Of a stretch of 64,000 bases of DNA, positions 1 to 7,633 are shown one piece after another. Under the pieces are notes generated by a model, which searched no databases, was not told where the DNA came from, and worked only from the letters and a program-made list of their open reading frames with translations. Source of the DNA: an uncultured Lachnospiraceae bacterium. GTDB lineage: Bacteria; Bacillota; Clostridia; Lachnospirales; Lachnospiraceae. The position numbers were made by a program, and so were the translations under genes. The first letter of the stretch is position 1. Every line of letters begins with the position of its first letter. Location: the NCBI GenBank assembly GCA_902760755.1, contig CACWHK010000001.1, positions 1-64,000 of the forward strand, read 5' to 3'.

Positions 1-35
1 CCCGTGGTGTCGAGGGTTCAAGTCCCCCTCCCGCT
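1..35 (+). tRNA. 3' end of a tRNA cut by the window edge
   Basis: The first bases carry a T-arm with the GGTTCAAGTCC core and a 3' acceptor strand rich in C, ending near an A discriminator; no CCA is encoded. The bases before the T-arm suggest a long variable arm, so a type II tRNA (Leu or Ser) is likely, but the anticodon lies outside the window. A probable first member of the tRNA cluster. Confidence 0.5.
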
Positions 36-71
36 ACTCGCTGGCCCCAAATACCGGGTCAAAAAAAGGCA

Positions 72-100
72 TTGACATAAGTTAGGAGCTTCAGTATAAT
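72..100 (+). promoter_or_regulatory. consensus promoter of the tRNA cluster
   Basis: TTGACA at 72-77 and TATAAT at 95-100 are separated by exactly 17 bp: a perfect sigma-A/sigma-70 match. The predicted start lies just before tRNA-Pro at 124. It fits strong stable-RNA transcription of the cluster. Confidence 0.85.
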
Positions 101-123
101 GTTCCTTGCCTTGGATGCCAGAC

Positions 124-199
<76 letters not shown>

Positions 200-218
200 T
201 TAAACAGAATAGTCGTAT

Positions 219-289
219 GCGGGTGTAGTTCAGTGGTAGAACACCAGCCTTCCAAGCTGGATATGTGGGTTCGATTCCCATCACCCGCT
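219..289 (+). tRNA. tRNA-Gly(TCC)
   Basis: Acceptor GCGGGTG (219-225) pairs with CACCCGC (282-288). The loop CTTCCAA between CCAGC and GCTGG gives anticodon TCC. The gene is 71 nt with discriminator T289 and no encoded CCA. It is 20 nt after tRNA-Pro, so the two are probably co-transcribed. Confidence 0.95.
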
Positions 290-311
290 TTCTTCTTTGT
301 AAAAGAAGTCT

Positions 312-385
<74 letters not shown>

Positions 386-390
386 CAAAT

Positions 391-418
391 CCGTGATTTT
401 GCGAAGCAAAATCATCGG
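391..418. repeat. GAA-loop hairpin in tRNA spacer
   Basis: GATTTTGC and GCAAAATC pair perfectly around a GAA loop (403-405), flanked by CCG and CGG. The apex GCGAAGC is known from biophysics as an exceptionally stable DNA mini-hairpin. It lies six bases after tRNA-Arg and just upstream of unit A. Confidence 0.75.
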
Positions 419-427
419 ACTTGAAAT

Positions 428-527
428 GCCGTTTTGCAGAGCAAAACGGCACGTAGAAAACCGCGAAGCGGTTTTTCGTAGGTGAGTTTAGCGGTCGCAG
501 TCGCGTCAGCGACGGAGAGCGATAAAC
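428..527. repeat. tandem three-hairpin unit, copy A
   Basis: Three hairpins follow each other: H1 428-450 (10-bp perfect stem, loop AGA), H2 457-475 (AAAACCGC / GCGGTTTT, loop GAA), spacer containing GTAGGTGA, then H3 486-527. H3 has the layout 5 bp (GTTTA/TAAAC), nine positions per side that are mostly paired, 5 bp (GTCGC/GCGAC) and a 4-nt loop GTCA. Within the nine positions G491-A522, G494-G519 and G497-A516 are opposed. The same architecture recurs at 951-1059 and 1074-1175. Confidence 0.8.
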
Positions 528-532
528 GAGCC

Positions 533-578
533 CTGGCCGAAGGAAGCGCAGCGAAGTGAGCGCGATTCTTTTCGGCAG
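533..578. repeat. imperfect hairpin closing spacer A
   Basis: GCCGAA (536-541) can pair with TTCGGC (571-576), and GCGC (546-549) with GCGC (560-563) inside it. It directly follows unit A and ends 10 bases before tRNA-His. It may be a further hairpin of the same repeat system or a processing structure. Confidence 0.5.
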
Positions 579-587
579 CACATATAT

Positions 588-662
588 GGTGGGTATGGCG
601 CAGTTGGCTAGCGCGCCAGATTGTGGCTCTGGAGGCCGAGGGTTCGAGTCCCTCTACCCACC
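588..662 (+). tRNA. tRNA-His(GTG)
   Basis: GTGGGTA (589-595) pairs with TACCCAC (655-661). G588 opposite C662 is the extra G(-1):C73 pair that marks tRNA-His. The loop TTGTGGC between CCAGA and TCTGG gives anticodon GTG. No CCA is encoded. Confidence 0.95.
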
Positions 663-684
663 CGAGGTTAGTTGGAGGGGCTAT

Positions 685-861
685 TATTCACAGTCCCACA
701 TGGGCGGTCGTCGCCTTGCCGTGCTTCGCACGTCAAACGCACCTTTGGTGCTTGTGGCGCCGACACTCCATGCGGTCCCTGCTTCGCAGGTTCGCGGTAC
801 GCGGTCAGTGCCGCTTTCATGCAAGCATGAGCGGCCGGACCGCGTATTGCGACTGTGAATA
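685..861. repeat. 177-bp multi-branched palindromic element
   Basis: An 11-bp perfect outer pair (685-695 with 851-861) closes a set of perfect hairpins: CGTGC/GCACG (720-732, loop TTC), GCACC/GGTGC (739-751, loop TTT), CCTGC/GCAGG (778-790, loop TTC), GCGGTCC/GGACCGC (772-778 with 837-843) and GCCGC/GCGGC enclosing TCATGC/GCATGA (810-835). Two apices read GCTTCGC, the complement of the GCGAAGC apices in the other spacers. It fills the tRNA-His to tRNA-Gln gap and has no believable CDS. Confidence 0.7.
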
Positions 862-873
862 GTGACACTTTAA

Positions 874-945
874 TGGGTCATAGCCAAGCGGTAAGGCACA
901 GGACTTTGACTCCTGCACTCGTTGGTTCGAATCCAACTGGCCCAG
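874..945 (+). tRNA. tRNA-Gln(TTG)
   Basis: TGGGTCA (874-880) pairs with TGGCCCA (938-944) with a G-T wobble. The loop CTTTGAC between CAGGA and TCCTG gives anticodon TTG. Discriminator G945; CCA not encoded. Repeat spacers lie on both sides. Confidence 0.95.
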
Positions 946-950
946 GATGT

Positions 951-1059
951 GCCGTTATTTCGCGAAGCGAAATCACGGCGGAGATAGGAAAACTGCGATG
1001 CAGTTTTCCGTAGGTGAGGTCGACGGTCAGAGTCGCGATAGCGACTCAGAGCGGTGACC
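951..1059. repeat. tandem three-hairpin unit, copy B
   Basis: H1 951-979 (GCCGT/ACGGC then ATTTCGC/GCGAAAT, loop GAA), H2 987-1009 (10-bp perfect stem, loop GAT), spacer GTAGGTGA (1010-1017), H3 1018-1059. H3 keeps the 5-9-5-4-5-9-5 layout: GGTCG/TGACC, GTCGC/GCGAC, loop GATA. Its inner positions differ from copy A by paired changes: C-G becomes G-C at 1030/1047, and the G-A mismatch becomes A-G at 1023/1054. Bases 950-980 are repeated exactly at 1073-1103. Confidence 0.8.
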
Positions 1060-1073
1060 GAATCCTGATACAT

Positions 1074-1175
1074 GCCGTTATTTCGCGAAGCGAAATCACG
1101 GCGAAGGATTTGCGTCAGCAAATCCACAGACGAGTTCAGCGGCCGTAGCCGCCGATGCGGCGGAGGGCGATGAAC
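1074..1175. repeat. tandem three-hairpin unit, copy C
   Basis: H1 1074-1102 is an exact copy of the one at 951-979. H2 1106-1125 is GGATTTGC/GCAAATCC with loop GTCA. H3 1134-1175 again shows 5-9-5-4-5-9-5: GTTCA/TGAAC, GCCGC/GCGGC, loop CGAT, with G-A, G-G and G-A oppositions in the same places as copy A. Relative to copy A the outer T-A pair becomes C-G and the inner T-A pair becomes C-G, so pairing is kept while sequence changes. The flanks GAG...GAGC(C/T)CTGG match copy A. Confidence 0.8.
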
Positions 1176-1211
1176 GAGCTCTGGTTTATGCCGTTCGGCA
1201 TACACTATGAT

Positions 1212-1284
1212 GGGCTACTAGCTCAGGTGGTAGAGCACTTGACTTTTAATCAAGTTGTCGGGGGTTCGAGTCCCCCGTGGCTCA
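1212..1284 (+). tRNA. tRNA-Lys(TTT)
   Basis: GGGCTAC (1212-1218) pairs with GTGGCTC (1277-1283) using two G-T wobbles. The loop CTTTTAA between CTTGA and TCAAG gives anticodon TTT. Discriminator A1284; CCA not encoded. Confidence 0.93.
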
Positions 1285-1369
1285 CTTGTCCGTAAAGATA
1301 TTACAGCATGTCGGATCCGGATTACGGATTCGACATTCTTAATATAAAGACATTTTTACCAAAAGATGC

Positions 1370-1451
1370 GCGGCCATGGCGGAATTGGCAGACGCGCAGG
1401 ATTTAGGTTCCTGTGGGCATTCCCGTGTGGGTTCAAGTCCCACTGGCCGCA
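1370..1451 (+). tRNA. tRNA-Leu(TAG)
   Basis: GCGGCCA (1370-1376) pairs with TGGCCGC (1444-1450). The loop TTTAGGT between CAGGA and TCCTG gives anticodon TAG, and the long variable arm fits tRNA-Leu. Discriminator A1451; no CCA encoded. It is the last tRNA, 27 nt before thrH. Confidence 0.95.
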
Positions 1452-1478
1452 CTTTTATTTTCAAGGAGAGAATCGAAA

Positions 1479-2084
1479 ATGGCTATGGATATTGTATGTC
1501 TGGATCTGGAAGGCGTTCTGGTACCTGAAATATGGATCGCATTTTCCGAAGCAACGGGAATCCCGGAATTAAAACGCACCACCCGGGACGAGCCGGACTA
1601 TGACAAGCTGATGAAGTTCCGTCTGGAGATCCTGAAGGAGCACGGACTGGGCTTAAAGGAGATTCAGGATACCATTGCCACCATCGATCCGCTTCCGGGA
1701 GCAAAAGAGTTTCTGGATCAGCTGCGTGAGATGACCCAGGTGATCATCGTAAGCGATACATTTACACAGTTTGCCAAGCCGCTGATGAAGAAACTGGGAT
1801 GGCCGACCATCTTCTGCAATACCCTGGAGGTGGCAGAGGACGGAACGATCACCGGTTTCCGGATGCGATGTGAAAAATCCAAGTACACAACCGTACGGGC
1901 GCTTCAGTCCATTGGATTCGATACGATCGCGAGTGGAGACAGCCACAATGACCTGGGAATGATCCAGGCCAGCAAGGCAGGCTTCCTGTTCAAGAGTACC
2001 GATGCAATCAAGGCCGAGTATCCGGAGCTTCCGGCATATGAGACCTATGACGAGCTGCTCGCTGCGATTCAGGCAGTACTATAA
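1479..2084 (+). CDS. thrH: ThrH-like HAD phosphatase / homoserine phosphotransferase
   Basis: A 201-residue cytosolic HAD-superfamily enzyme. Residues 9-12 (DLEG) form motif I with the nucleophile Asp, VSDT supplies motif II, and GDSHNDLGM near residues 150-158 is motif IV. The ThrH family dephosphorylates phosphoserine and can move the phosphate to homoserine; length and the DLEG variant of the usual DxDGT fit it. The start is the ATG at 1479 because AAGGAGAG lies 8 nt upstream; an upstream in-frame extension would run into tRNA-Leu. It follows the tRNA cluster and ends before a terminator hairpin. I see no other Thr or Ser biosynthesis genes nearby, so the true substrate is inferred. Confidence 0.88.
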   Translation: MAMDIVCLDLEGVLVPEIWIAFSEATGIPELKRTTRDEPDYDKLMKFRLEILKEHGLGLKEIQDTIATIDPLPGAKEFLDQLREMTQVIIVSDTFTQFAKPLMKKLGWPTIFCNTLEVAEDGTITGFRMRCEKSKYTTVRALQSIGFDTIASGDSHNDLGMIQASKAGFLFKSTDAIKAEYPELPAYETYDELLAAIQAVL

Positions 2085-2095
2085 AGCTTAACAAA

Positions 2096-2160
2096 GGAGA
2101 GACAGGAGAGACAGAGAGACAGAGAGACAGAGAGATCCGTCCCCTGTCTCTCTTTTGTCT
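2096..2160 (+). terminator. terminator built from an AGAGACAG-type microsatellite
   Basis: Purine-rich GAGACAG repeats run from about 2096 to 2135. The last copy AGAGAGACAG (2121-2130) pairs perfectly with CTGTCTCTCT (2144-2153), followed by TTTGTCTT. It can end thrH transcription. Because the left arm is repeated, several alternative registers of the hairpin are possible. Confidence 0.65.
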
Positions 2161-2199
2161 TCTGTAAGGATCAGATTGGAAGCTAAGGAGGAAAATGCA

Positions 2200-3246
2200 T
2201 TGGAAGATGCGGTAATCGAACTGAAGAGTCTGACCAAAAACTACGAGGATCAGCAGGTACTGAAGGGAATCGACCTTACGATCCATAAGAATGAGTTTCT
2301 GACGCTGCTGGGTCCGTCCGGCTGCGGGAAAACGACGACACTCAGGATCATCGCAGGGTTTGAAGAGCCTAGTGGCGGGCAGGTTCTGTTTGAGGGAGTG
2401 GATATCTCTAAGGTTCCTTCCTTCAAACGCGAGGTCAATACCGTGTTCCAGAAGTATGCGCTGTTCCCGTTCCTGAATGTGTTTGATAACGTGGCCTTCG
2501 GTCTGAAGATCAAGAAGATTGATAAGACCATGATCGACCATAAGGTGACGAAAATGCTGGAAATGGTGGGCCTGGCTGACTATGCAAAGCGTGACGTGTC
2601 GCAGCTTTCCGGTGGTCAGCAGCAGCGTGTTGCCATCGCCCGGGCACTGGTGAATGAGCCGAAGGTGCTGCTTCTGGATGAGCCTCTCGGGGCTCTGGAT
2701 GCCAAGCTCCGGAAGGAGATGCAGACGGAGTTGAAGAAGATCCAGAGAGAGGTTGGTATCACATTTATCTTCGTAACCCATGACCAGGAGGAGGCGCTCT
2801 CCATGTCGGATACCGTTGTGGTCATGAATGAGGGTATCATCCAGCAGGTGGGTACGCCGGAGGATATCTATAACGAGCCGGAGAACCGCTTTGTTGCAAG
2901 CTTTATCGGTGAGTCCAACATCATCGAAGCCGTAATGAAGAAGGATTATCTGGTATCCTTTGATGATTATGATTTCGAGTGTGTGGATAAGGGCTTCAAG
3001 GAAAATGAGAATGTGGAAGTGGTAATCCGCCCTGAGGATATCGATATCGTGAAAAAGAAGGGTGCAAAACTGACAGGCACAGTGGAATCCATTGTGTTCA
3101 AGGGCGTACATCACGAGATCGTCGTACAGACGGAGAAACGGAAATATCTGATCCACACAACGGATTATTTCGAGCCGGGTCTGGAAGTGGGACTTTCCTT
3201 CGGACCGGATGATATTCATGTTATGTATCGAATGGATTGGGACTAG
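2200..3246 (+). CDS. potA: spermidine/putrescine ABC transporter ATP-binding protein PotA
   Basis: The 348-residue ATPase powers import of polyamines through the PotB/PotC channel. Walker [10 protein letters not shown] is near residues 38-46, the signature LSGGQQQR near 136-143, Walker B LLLDEP near 156-161, and a C-terminal TOBE-type region follows, matching PotA length. The start is placed at TTG 2200: AAGGAGG (2185-2191) sits 8 nt upstream, whereas a longer in-frame reading from 2155 would start inside the terminator. The nearby ATG at 2195 is out of frame. It is the first gene of potA-potB-potCD. Confidence 0.92.
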   Translation: MEDAVIELKSLTKNYEDQQVLKGIDLTIHKNEFLTLLGPSGCGKTTTLRIIAGFEEPSGGQVLFEGVDISKVPSFKREVNTVFQKYALFPFLNVFDNVAFGLKIKKIDKTMIDHKVTKMLEMVGLADYAKRDVSQLSGGQQQRVAIARALVNEPKVLLLDEPLGALDAKLRKEMQTELKKIQREVGITFIFVTHDQEEALSMSDTVVVMNEGIIQQVGTPEDIYNEPENRFVASFIGESNIIEAVMKKDYLVSFDDYDFECVDKGFKENENVEVVIRPEDIDIVKKKGAKLTGTVESIVFKGVHHEIVVQTEKRKYLIHTTDYFEPGLEVGLSFGPDDIHVMYRMDWD

Positions 3247-3293
3247 GCGGAAGCAATGAGCCATGGCGAATACTGAAATGGGAGGGCATATCT

Positions 3294-4121
3294 TTGAGAC
3301 ATTATGCAAAGCTCATCCGGCCGTATCTGGTCTGGTCACTTGTCATTGTGATCGTTCCGCTGGTACTGATCATTTTGTACAGCCTTACCACCGGCGGAAA
3401 TGAACTTGTAAATATCAAATTCACGGGTGAGAACTTCCGGCGGATCGGAGAGCCGATCTACATGGACGTTCTGAAGAAGTCCCTGATCCTGGGGCTTATT
3501 ACGGTTGCCATCTGTCTGGTTCTGGGCTATATCCTTGCCTATGTGATCTCCCGGTTTAAGGACAGCACGCAGGATCTGCTGATCCTTCTTGTGACGATCC
3601 CCATGTGGATCAACACGCTGCTTAGAACCTACGCGTGGATCAGTCTGCTTTCCGATAACGGTCTCATCAATCGTCTGCTGGAAGCCTTCGGACTGGATCC
3701 GGTCACCTTCATGTATACGGATTTTGCGGTCATGATCGGTCTCATCAGTGACATGCTGCCATTCATGGTGATCCCGATCCATACCTCCATCCGGAAGATC
3801 GATCCGTCCCTGATCGAAGCATCCCATGATCTGGGTGCAAGCAACCGTCAGACCTTCTGGAAGGTTACCTTTAAGATGTCCATCCCCGGTGTGATCAGCG
3901 GTGTCATGATGACCTTCCTGCTTTCAATCTCCACCTTCGTTATTCCGAAGCTTTTGGGCGGCGGACAGTATATGCTGATCGGTAACCTGATCGAGAACCA
4001 GTTTATCTCCGTAGGTAACTGGAACTTCGGCAGTGCGATCTCCATCATTCTCACGATCATCATTTTCGCGGGAATCCTTCTGATGAAGAAGTTCGATAAG
4101 GACGAAAAGGAGGATAACTGA
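3294..4121 (+). CDS. potB: spermidine/putrescine ABC transporter permease PotB
   Basis: A 275-residue inner-membrane permease with about six hydrophobic segments and the EAA cytoplasmic loop (EASHDLGASNRQTFWKV, near residues 175-191) that docks on the ATPase. The best start is TTG 3294, with GGAGG 8 nt upstream and the sequence MRHYAKLIRPYLVW typical of PotB; a longer frame overlapping the end of potA lacks a good ribosome site. The stop overlaps the start of the next gene in a TGATG junction, so translation is coupled. Confidence 0.9.
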   Translation: MRHYAKLIRPYLVWSLVIVIVPLVLIILYSLTTGGNELVNIKFTGENFRRIGEPIYMDVLKKSLILGLITVAICLVLGYILAYVISRFKDSTQDLLILLVTIPMWINTLLRTYAWISLLSDNGLINRLLEAFGLDPVTFMYTDFAVMIGLISDMLPFMVIPIHTSIRKIDPSLIEASHDLGASNRQTFWKVTFKMSIPGVISGVMMTFLLSISTFVIPKLLGGGQYMLIGNLIENQFISVGNWNFGSAISIILTIIIFAGILLMKKFDKDEKEDN

Positions 4122-5950
4122 TGGGAAAGATGACGAAAAAGAGAAAGGCTGCGTATATAGCCTATATCGCAGTCCTGTTTATATTCTTTTATCTGCCGAT
4201 CGTTGTCTGCATGATCTATTCCTTCAACGATTCCAAGAGTCTGACCAACTGGACGGGATTTTCCTTCCGCTGGTACGGACAGCTGATCCAGGACGGAAAT
4301 ATCATGAAGGCCGTGTTCGTGTCCGTGACCATTGCGATCTTCGCCACCATCATTTCCACGGTACTCGGAACTCTGACGGCCATCGGTCTTTCCAAATCCA
4401 GAAAGATCCTTCGGCAGACGGTACTGAACGTAAATAACATCCCGATCATGAATCCGGATATCGTAACGGCCATCGGACTGATGCTCCTGTTCTCGTCCGT
4501 AGCCATGCCGAGAGGGTACTTTACCATGCTGCTGGCGCATATCACCTTCTGTACCCCCTTCGTGATCACCAGTGTGTATCCGAAGGTACGGTCGCTGGAT
4601 CCGGCTATTGCGGATGCGGCACTGGATCTCGGCGCAACTCCCTTTCAGGCACTGGTCAAGGTCATCATCCCCATGCTGAAGGACGGGATCTATGCCGGCG
4701 TGCTTCTGGCATTTACCATGTCCTTTGATGATTTTGTGATCTCATACTTCGTCACGGGAAACGGGGTTCAGAACATCTCCATCGTCGTTTACAATATGAC
4801 GAAGCGTACGAACCCCACCATCAACGCACTGTCTACCATCGTGATCCTTGTGATCGCCGTGGCCCTGATCGTATCCAGACTGATCCCTGCCATGATGAAG
4901 CGTACCATGCGTTACATCATGATGGGTATGGTGCTCCTTCTTCTGGGGATCGCCATCTTCACCGGCATTCAGAGCGGCGGAAGAACCCTTCGGGTCTACA
5001 ATGCGGGAGAGTATATCGATCCGGACCTTCTCACGAAGTTTGAGCAGGAAGCGGACTGCAAGGTGATCTACGAGACCTTTGATTCCAACGAGAGTATGTA
5101 TACGAAGCTGAAGAGCGGAGCGGAGTATGATATCCTGATCCCCTCGGACTATATGATCGAGCGACTTGTGAAGGAGGAGATGCTTCAGCCCGTAAATAAG
5201 AACAACATGAAGAATCTGGAGTCTCTGAACCCCTCCCTTAAGGGGCTTGCCTACGACCCGGAGAATGAGTATGCCGTACCGTACTTTGCGGGCTCCGTGG
5301 GAATCCTCTACGATACCACGGTTGTGGATGAGGAGGATGTGGAAGCCGGCTGGGAGCTGCTCCGGAACACCAAGTATAAGGGAAATATCTACATGTACGA
5401 TTCGGAGCGTGATTCCTTCATGGTGGCGCTGAAGGCTCTTGGCTACTCCATGAACACCACGGATGAGGAGGAAATAAGGAGGGCGTACCAGTGGCTGATC
5501 GACCAGCGGGATTCCATGCAGGTGGTTTACGCCGGAGATGACGTGATCGACAATATGATCTCCGGCAATAAAGCCATCGCTGTTGTATACTCCGGAGATG
5601 CCACTTATATCATGAGTGAAAATGAGAACATGGAGTATTTCGAGCCGGAGCAGGGCACAAATGTGTGGTGTGATGCCATGGTAATCTCCAAGGGCTGCAA
5701 TGATCTGGATCTGGCCCATGCCTTCATGGATTTCATGCTGGAGGATGAGAATGCCTACGCGAATTCCCTGTATGTGGGTTATACCTCACCGGTGGTTGCC
5801 GTAGCCATGAATCTGGCGACCGGAGAGTTCGACGGTATCGGCGCCTATATCCCCGGCTTTGAGGGCGAAAGGAATGAGGTTTTCCGCTATCAGGAGCCAA
5901 AGATCAAGGAGCTTTATGCGGACCTCTGGACGAAGGTGAAAGCATATTAA
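4121..5950 (+). CDS. fused PotC permease - PotD substrate-binding protein
   Basis: One 609-residue reading frame combines two transporter parts. Residues 1 to about 265 are a PotC-type permease with its EAA loop (DAALDLGATPFQALVKV, near 165-181). A last hydrophobic stretch around 268-284 leads into a PotD-type binding domain starting at GGRTLRVYNAGEYI (about 285) and running to the end, with the YDILIPSDYM motif. The extra transmembrane segment would place the binding domain outside the cell, tethered to the channel, which replaces the usual free lipoprotein. GGAGG lies before the ATG that overlaps the potB stop. No frameshift is seen at the joint. Confidence 0.92.
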   Translation: MGKMTKKRKAAYIAYIAVLFIFFYLPIVVCMIYSFNDSKSLTNWTGFSFRWYGQLIQDGNIMKAVFVSVTIAIFATIISTVLGTLTAIGLSKSRKILRQTVLNVNNIPIMNPDIVTAIGLMLLFSSVAMPRGYFTMLLAHITFCTPFVITSVYPKVRSLDPAIADAALDLGATPFQALVKVIIPMLKDGIYAGVLLAFTMSFDDFVISYFVTGNGVQNISIVVYNMTKRTNPTINALSTIVILVIAVALIVSRLIPAMMKRTMRYIMMGMVLLLLGIAIFTGIQSGGRTLRVYNAGEYIDPDLLTKFEQEADCKVIYETFDSNESMYTKLKSGAEYDILIPSDYMIERLVKEEMLQPVNKNNMKNLESLNPSLKGLAYDPENEYAVPYFAGSVGILYDTTVVDEEDVEAGWELLRNTKYKGNIYMYDSERDSFMVALKALGYSMNTTDEEEIRRAYQWLIDQRDSMQVVYAGDDVIDNMISGNKAIAVVYSGDATYIMSENENMEYFEPEQGTNVWCDAMVISKGCNDLDLAHAFMDFMLEDENAYANSLYVGYTSPVVAVAMNLATGEFDGIGAYIPGFEGERNEVFRYQEPKIKELYADLWTKVKAY

Positions 5951-5964
5951 ATGTTACATTTATG

Positions 5965-6009
5965 ATGAAAAATATCCCGTGATGTGTTACAATGTCATGG
6001 GATATTTTT
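5965..6009 (+). terminator. terminator hairpin overlapping a possible promoter
   Basis: AAAAATATCCC (5968-5978) pairs with GGGATATTTTT (5999-6009), giving an 11-bp stem ending in T's: a potCD terminator. A possible promoter lies within it: ATGAAA (5965-5970), 17 bp, TACAAT (5988-5993), with the -10 in the loop. This would drive the next gene at 6037. Confidence 0.6.
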
Positions 6010-6036
6010 ATTTTGAACCTGACGGGGGAAGAGAAG

Positions 6037-7614
6037 TTGAGTAAGAAATCTGCACAGGGTCAGGAGACCGTGGAAGGTAAGATAAAAGAGGAACAGATGG
6101 AACCGTCTTCGGATTCGATGAAAGCGGAGAGCGACAGGGAAGAAAGACGCTCGAACATGATCGCAAAGAAGACCAAAGGCTGGAGCAAGCAGGATATCCA
6201 CAGAGGGATCATCCTGACACTTTCTCTTTGCGTGGTTGTTGTTTTCATGAGCCTGCTGGGGAAGATCCCGGCTGTATTCGGATGGATCGGTACGCTCATC
6301 GCGGCCATGACACCTCTGATCATCGGATGTGCATTTGCATTCCTTCTGAACCCCATCGTAAAGTATCTGAAGAAGCCGCTTCTGAAGCTGACAAAGAAGT
6401 GGAAGAAGAAAACGTCGGAGGCGGAGAAGCTTGCGAATACGCTGGCAGTGGTGCTTACCATCATCCTGTTCGTCGGTATGATCATCGTGCTTCTTGCCAT
6501 CATTCTGCCGCAGCTGAAGGACTCTCTTTTTACGCTGTATGAAAAGCTGCCCAGCTACTTTGAAAGTGCAAAGAACTGGCTGAACGGTCTCTTTAAGAAC
6601 AGTCCTGAGATACAGAAAACCATCAGCAGCTACATGGACAACTTCCAGACCGTGCTCAGCAAGGTCTTCAATGATACCCTGCTTCCGAATATGAATACCA
6701 TCATTTCCTGGATTACCTCCGGACTGATGGGCGTCATCGGAGCCATTCTGGATATCATCATCGGTCTCATCGTTTCCATCTATATCCTGATCGATAAGGA
6801 ACACCTGAAGGCCAAGAGTAAGCGTGTGATCTACAGTATGGTAAAGAAGGAGCACGGCAACAAGATCCTGGATGCTCTGGAATATGTGAACCGTGTCTTC
6901 GGCGGTTTCGTAAACGGTAAGATCATCGACTCGGTAGTGATCGGAATCATGACCGGTATCTTCTGCGGTCTGGTAGGCATGCCCTACGCGATGCTGGTAA
7001 CCGTGATCATCGCCGTAACAAATGTGATCCCGTTCTTCGGTCCGTTCATCGGTGCGATCCCGTCTGCGATCCTGATCCTTGTGGAAAGTCCGCAGATGGC
7101 GCTGATCTTTATCATCTTTATCATCGTTCTGCAGCAGCTGGATGCAAACCTTGTGCAGCCGATCGTGCTGGGAGATCAGACCGGTCTGTCCGGCCTGGGT
7201 GTTCTTCTGGCCATCATCGTCGGAAGCAACCTGTTCGGAATGGTTGGTATGATCCTTGCCGTACCGCTCTGTGCGATCATCTTCACCATCCTTTCGATGA
7301 TCCTGAAGAACCGACTCAAGAAGCGCGGTCTTACGAGCCGGACGGAATACTATATGAACCTGAAGGGCTTTGACGAGGACGGGGTTCCGATCCGGGGGGA
7401 GCGTTCCAAGCCTGTTAAGACAAAGAAAACCTATCATTACATGCTTCGCTTCCTGAATAAGAAGAAAACGGACGAGAATGCCCTTGAGAAGAAGGAAGAG
7501 TATGATGATTACTCCGAGATCGAGGATCACTATTCCGTGATCGACGATGAGAAGGAGAAGGAAGTCGAAGAGCCGGATACAAACGAAGCAGAAGAAAAAG
7601 ACGACGAGGCATAA
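6037..7614 (+). CDS. AI-2E transporter family membrane protein (first copy)
   Basis: A 525-residue integral membrane protein of the AI-2E/PerM family (PF01594 type): two helices near the N-terminus, a long extracellular-type loop, and a cluster of helices around residues 235-415 carrying the family's PYAMLV...N.IPFFGPFIGAIP pattern. Members export small molecules or act as Na+/H+ antiporters; the substrate here is unknown. A charged N-terminal tail of about 45 residues and an acidic C-terminal tail of about 100 residues flank the core. The start is TTG 6037, after GGGGGAAGAG; the ATG at 5992 lies inside the upstream hairpin. A paralogue is at 22492. Confidence 0.82.
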   Translation: MSKKSAQGQETVEGKIKEEQMEPSSDSMKAESDREERRSNMIAKKTKGWSKQDIHRGIILTLSLCVVVVFMSLLGKIPAVFGWIGTLIAAMTPLIIGCAFAFLLNPIVKYLKKPLLKLTKKWKKKTSEAEKLANTLAVVLTIILFVGMIIVLLAIILPQLKDSLFTLYEKLPSYFESAKNWLNGLFKNSPEIQKTISSYMDNFQTVLSKVFNDTLLPNMNTIISWITSGLMGVIGAILDIIIGLIVSIYILIDKEHLKAKSKRVIYSMVKKEHGNKILDALEYVNRVFGGFVNGKIIDSVVIGIMTGIFCGLVGMPYAMLVTVIIAVTNVIPFFGPFIGAIPSAILILVESPQMALIFIIFIIVLQQLDANLVQPIVLGDQTGLSGLGVLLAIIVGSNLFGMVGMILAVPLCAIIFTILSMILKNRLKKRGLTSRTEYYMNLKGFDEDGVPIRGERSKPVKTKKTYHYMLRFLNKKKTDENALEKKEEYDDYSEIEDHYSVIDDEKEKEVEEPDTNEAEEKDDEA

Positions 7615-7633
7615 AGGAGAAGGAGTTAGGAGT

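Noticed and set aside
556-868. Several ORFs of 66-100 codons over tRNA-His and the spacer
   Set aside because: They overlap a tRNA gene and the palindromic element on both strands, have no ribosome sites, and their peptides are rich in Arg, Cys and Ser as expected from translated structured DNA.
391-1175. CRISPR array
   Set aside because: The repeats are palindromic and unequal in spacing and no unique spacers of constant length separate them; no cas gene is present.
870-1205. 111-codon minus-strand ORF
   Set aside because: It spans tRNA-Gln and two repeat units; the repeated peptide pattern comes from the DNA repeats, not a gene.
5992-6036. ATG start at 5992 for the first AI-2E-family gene
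   Set aside because: It lies inside the terminator hairpin and lacks a ribosome site; TTG 6037 has one.
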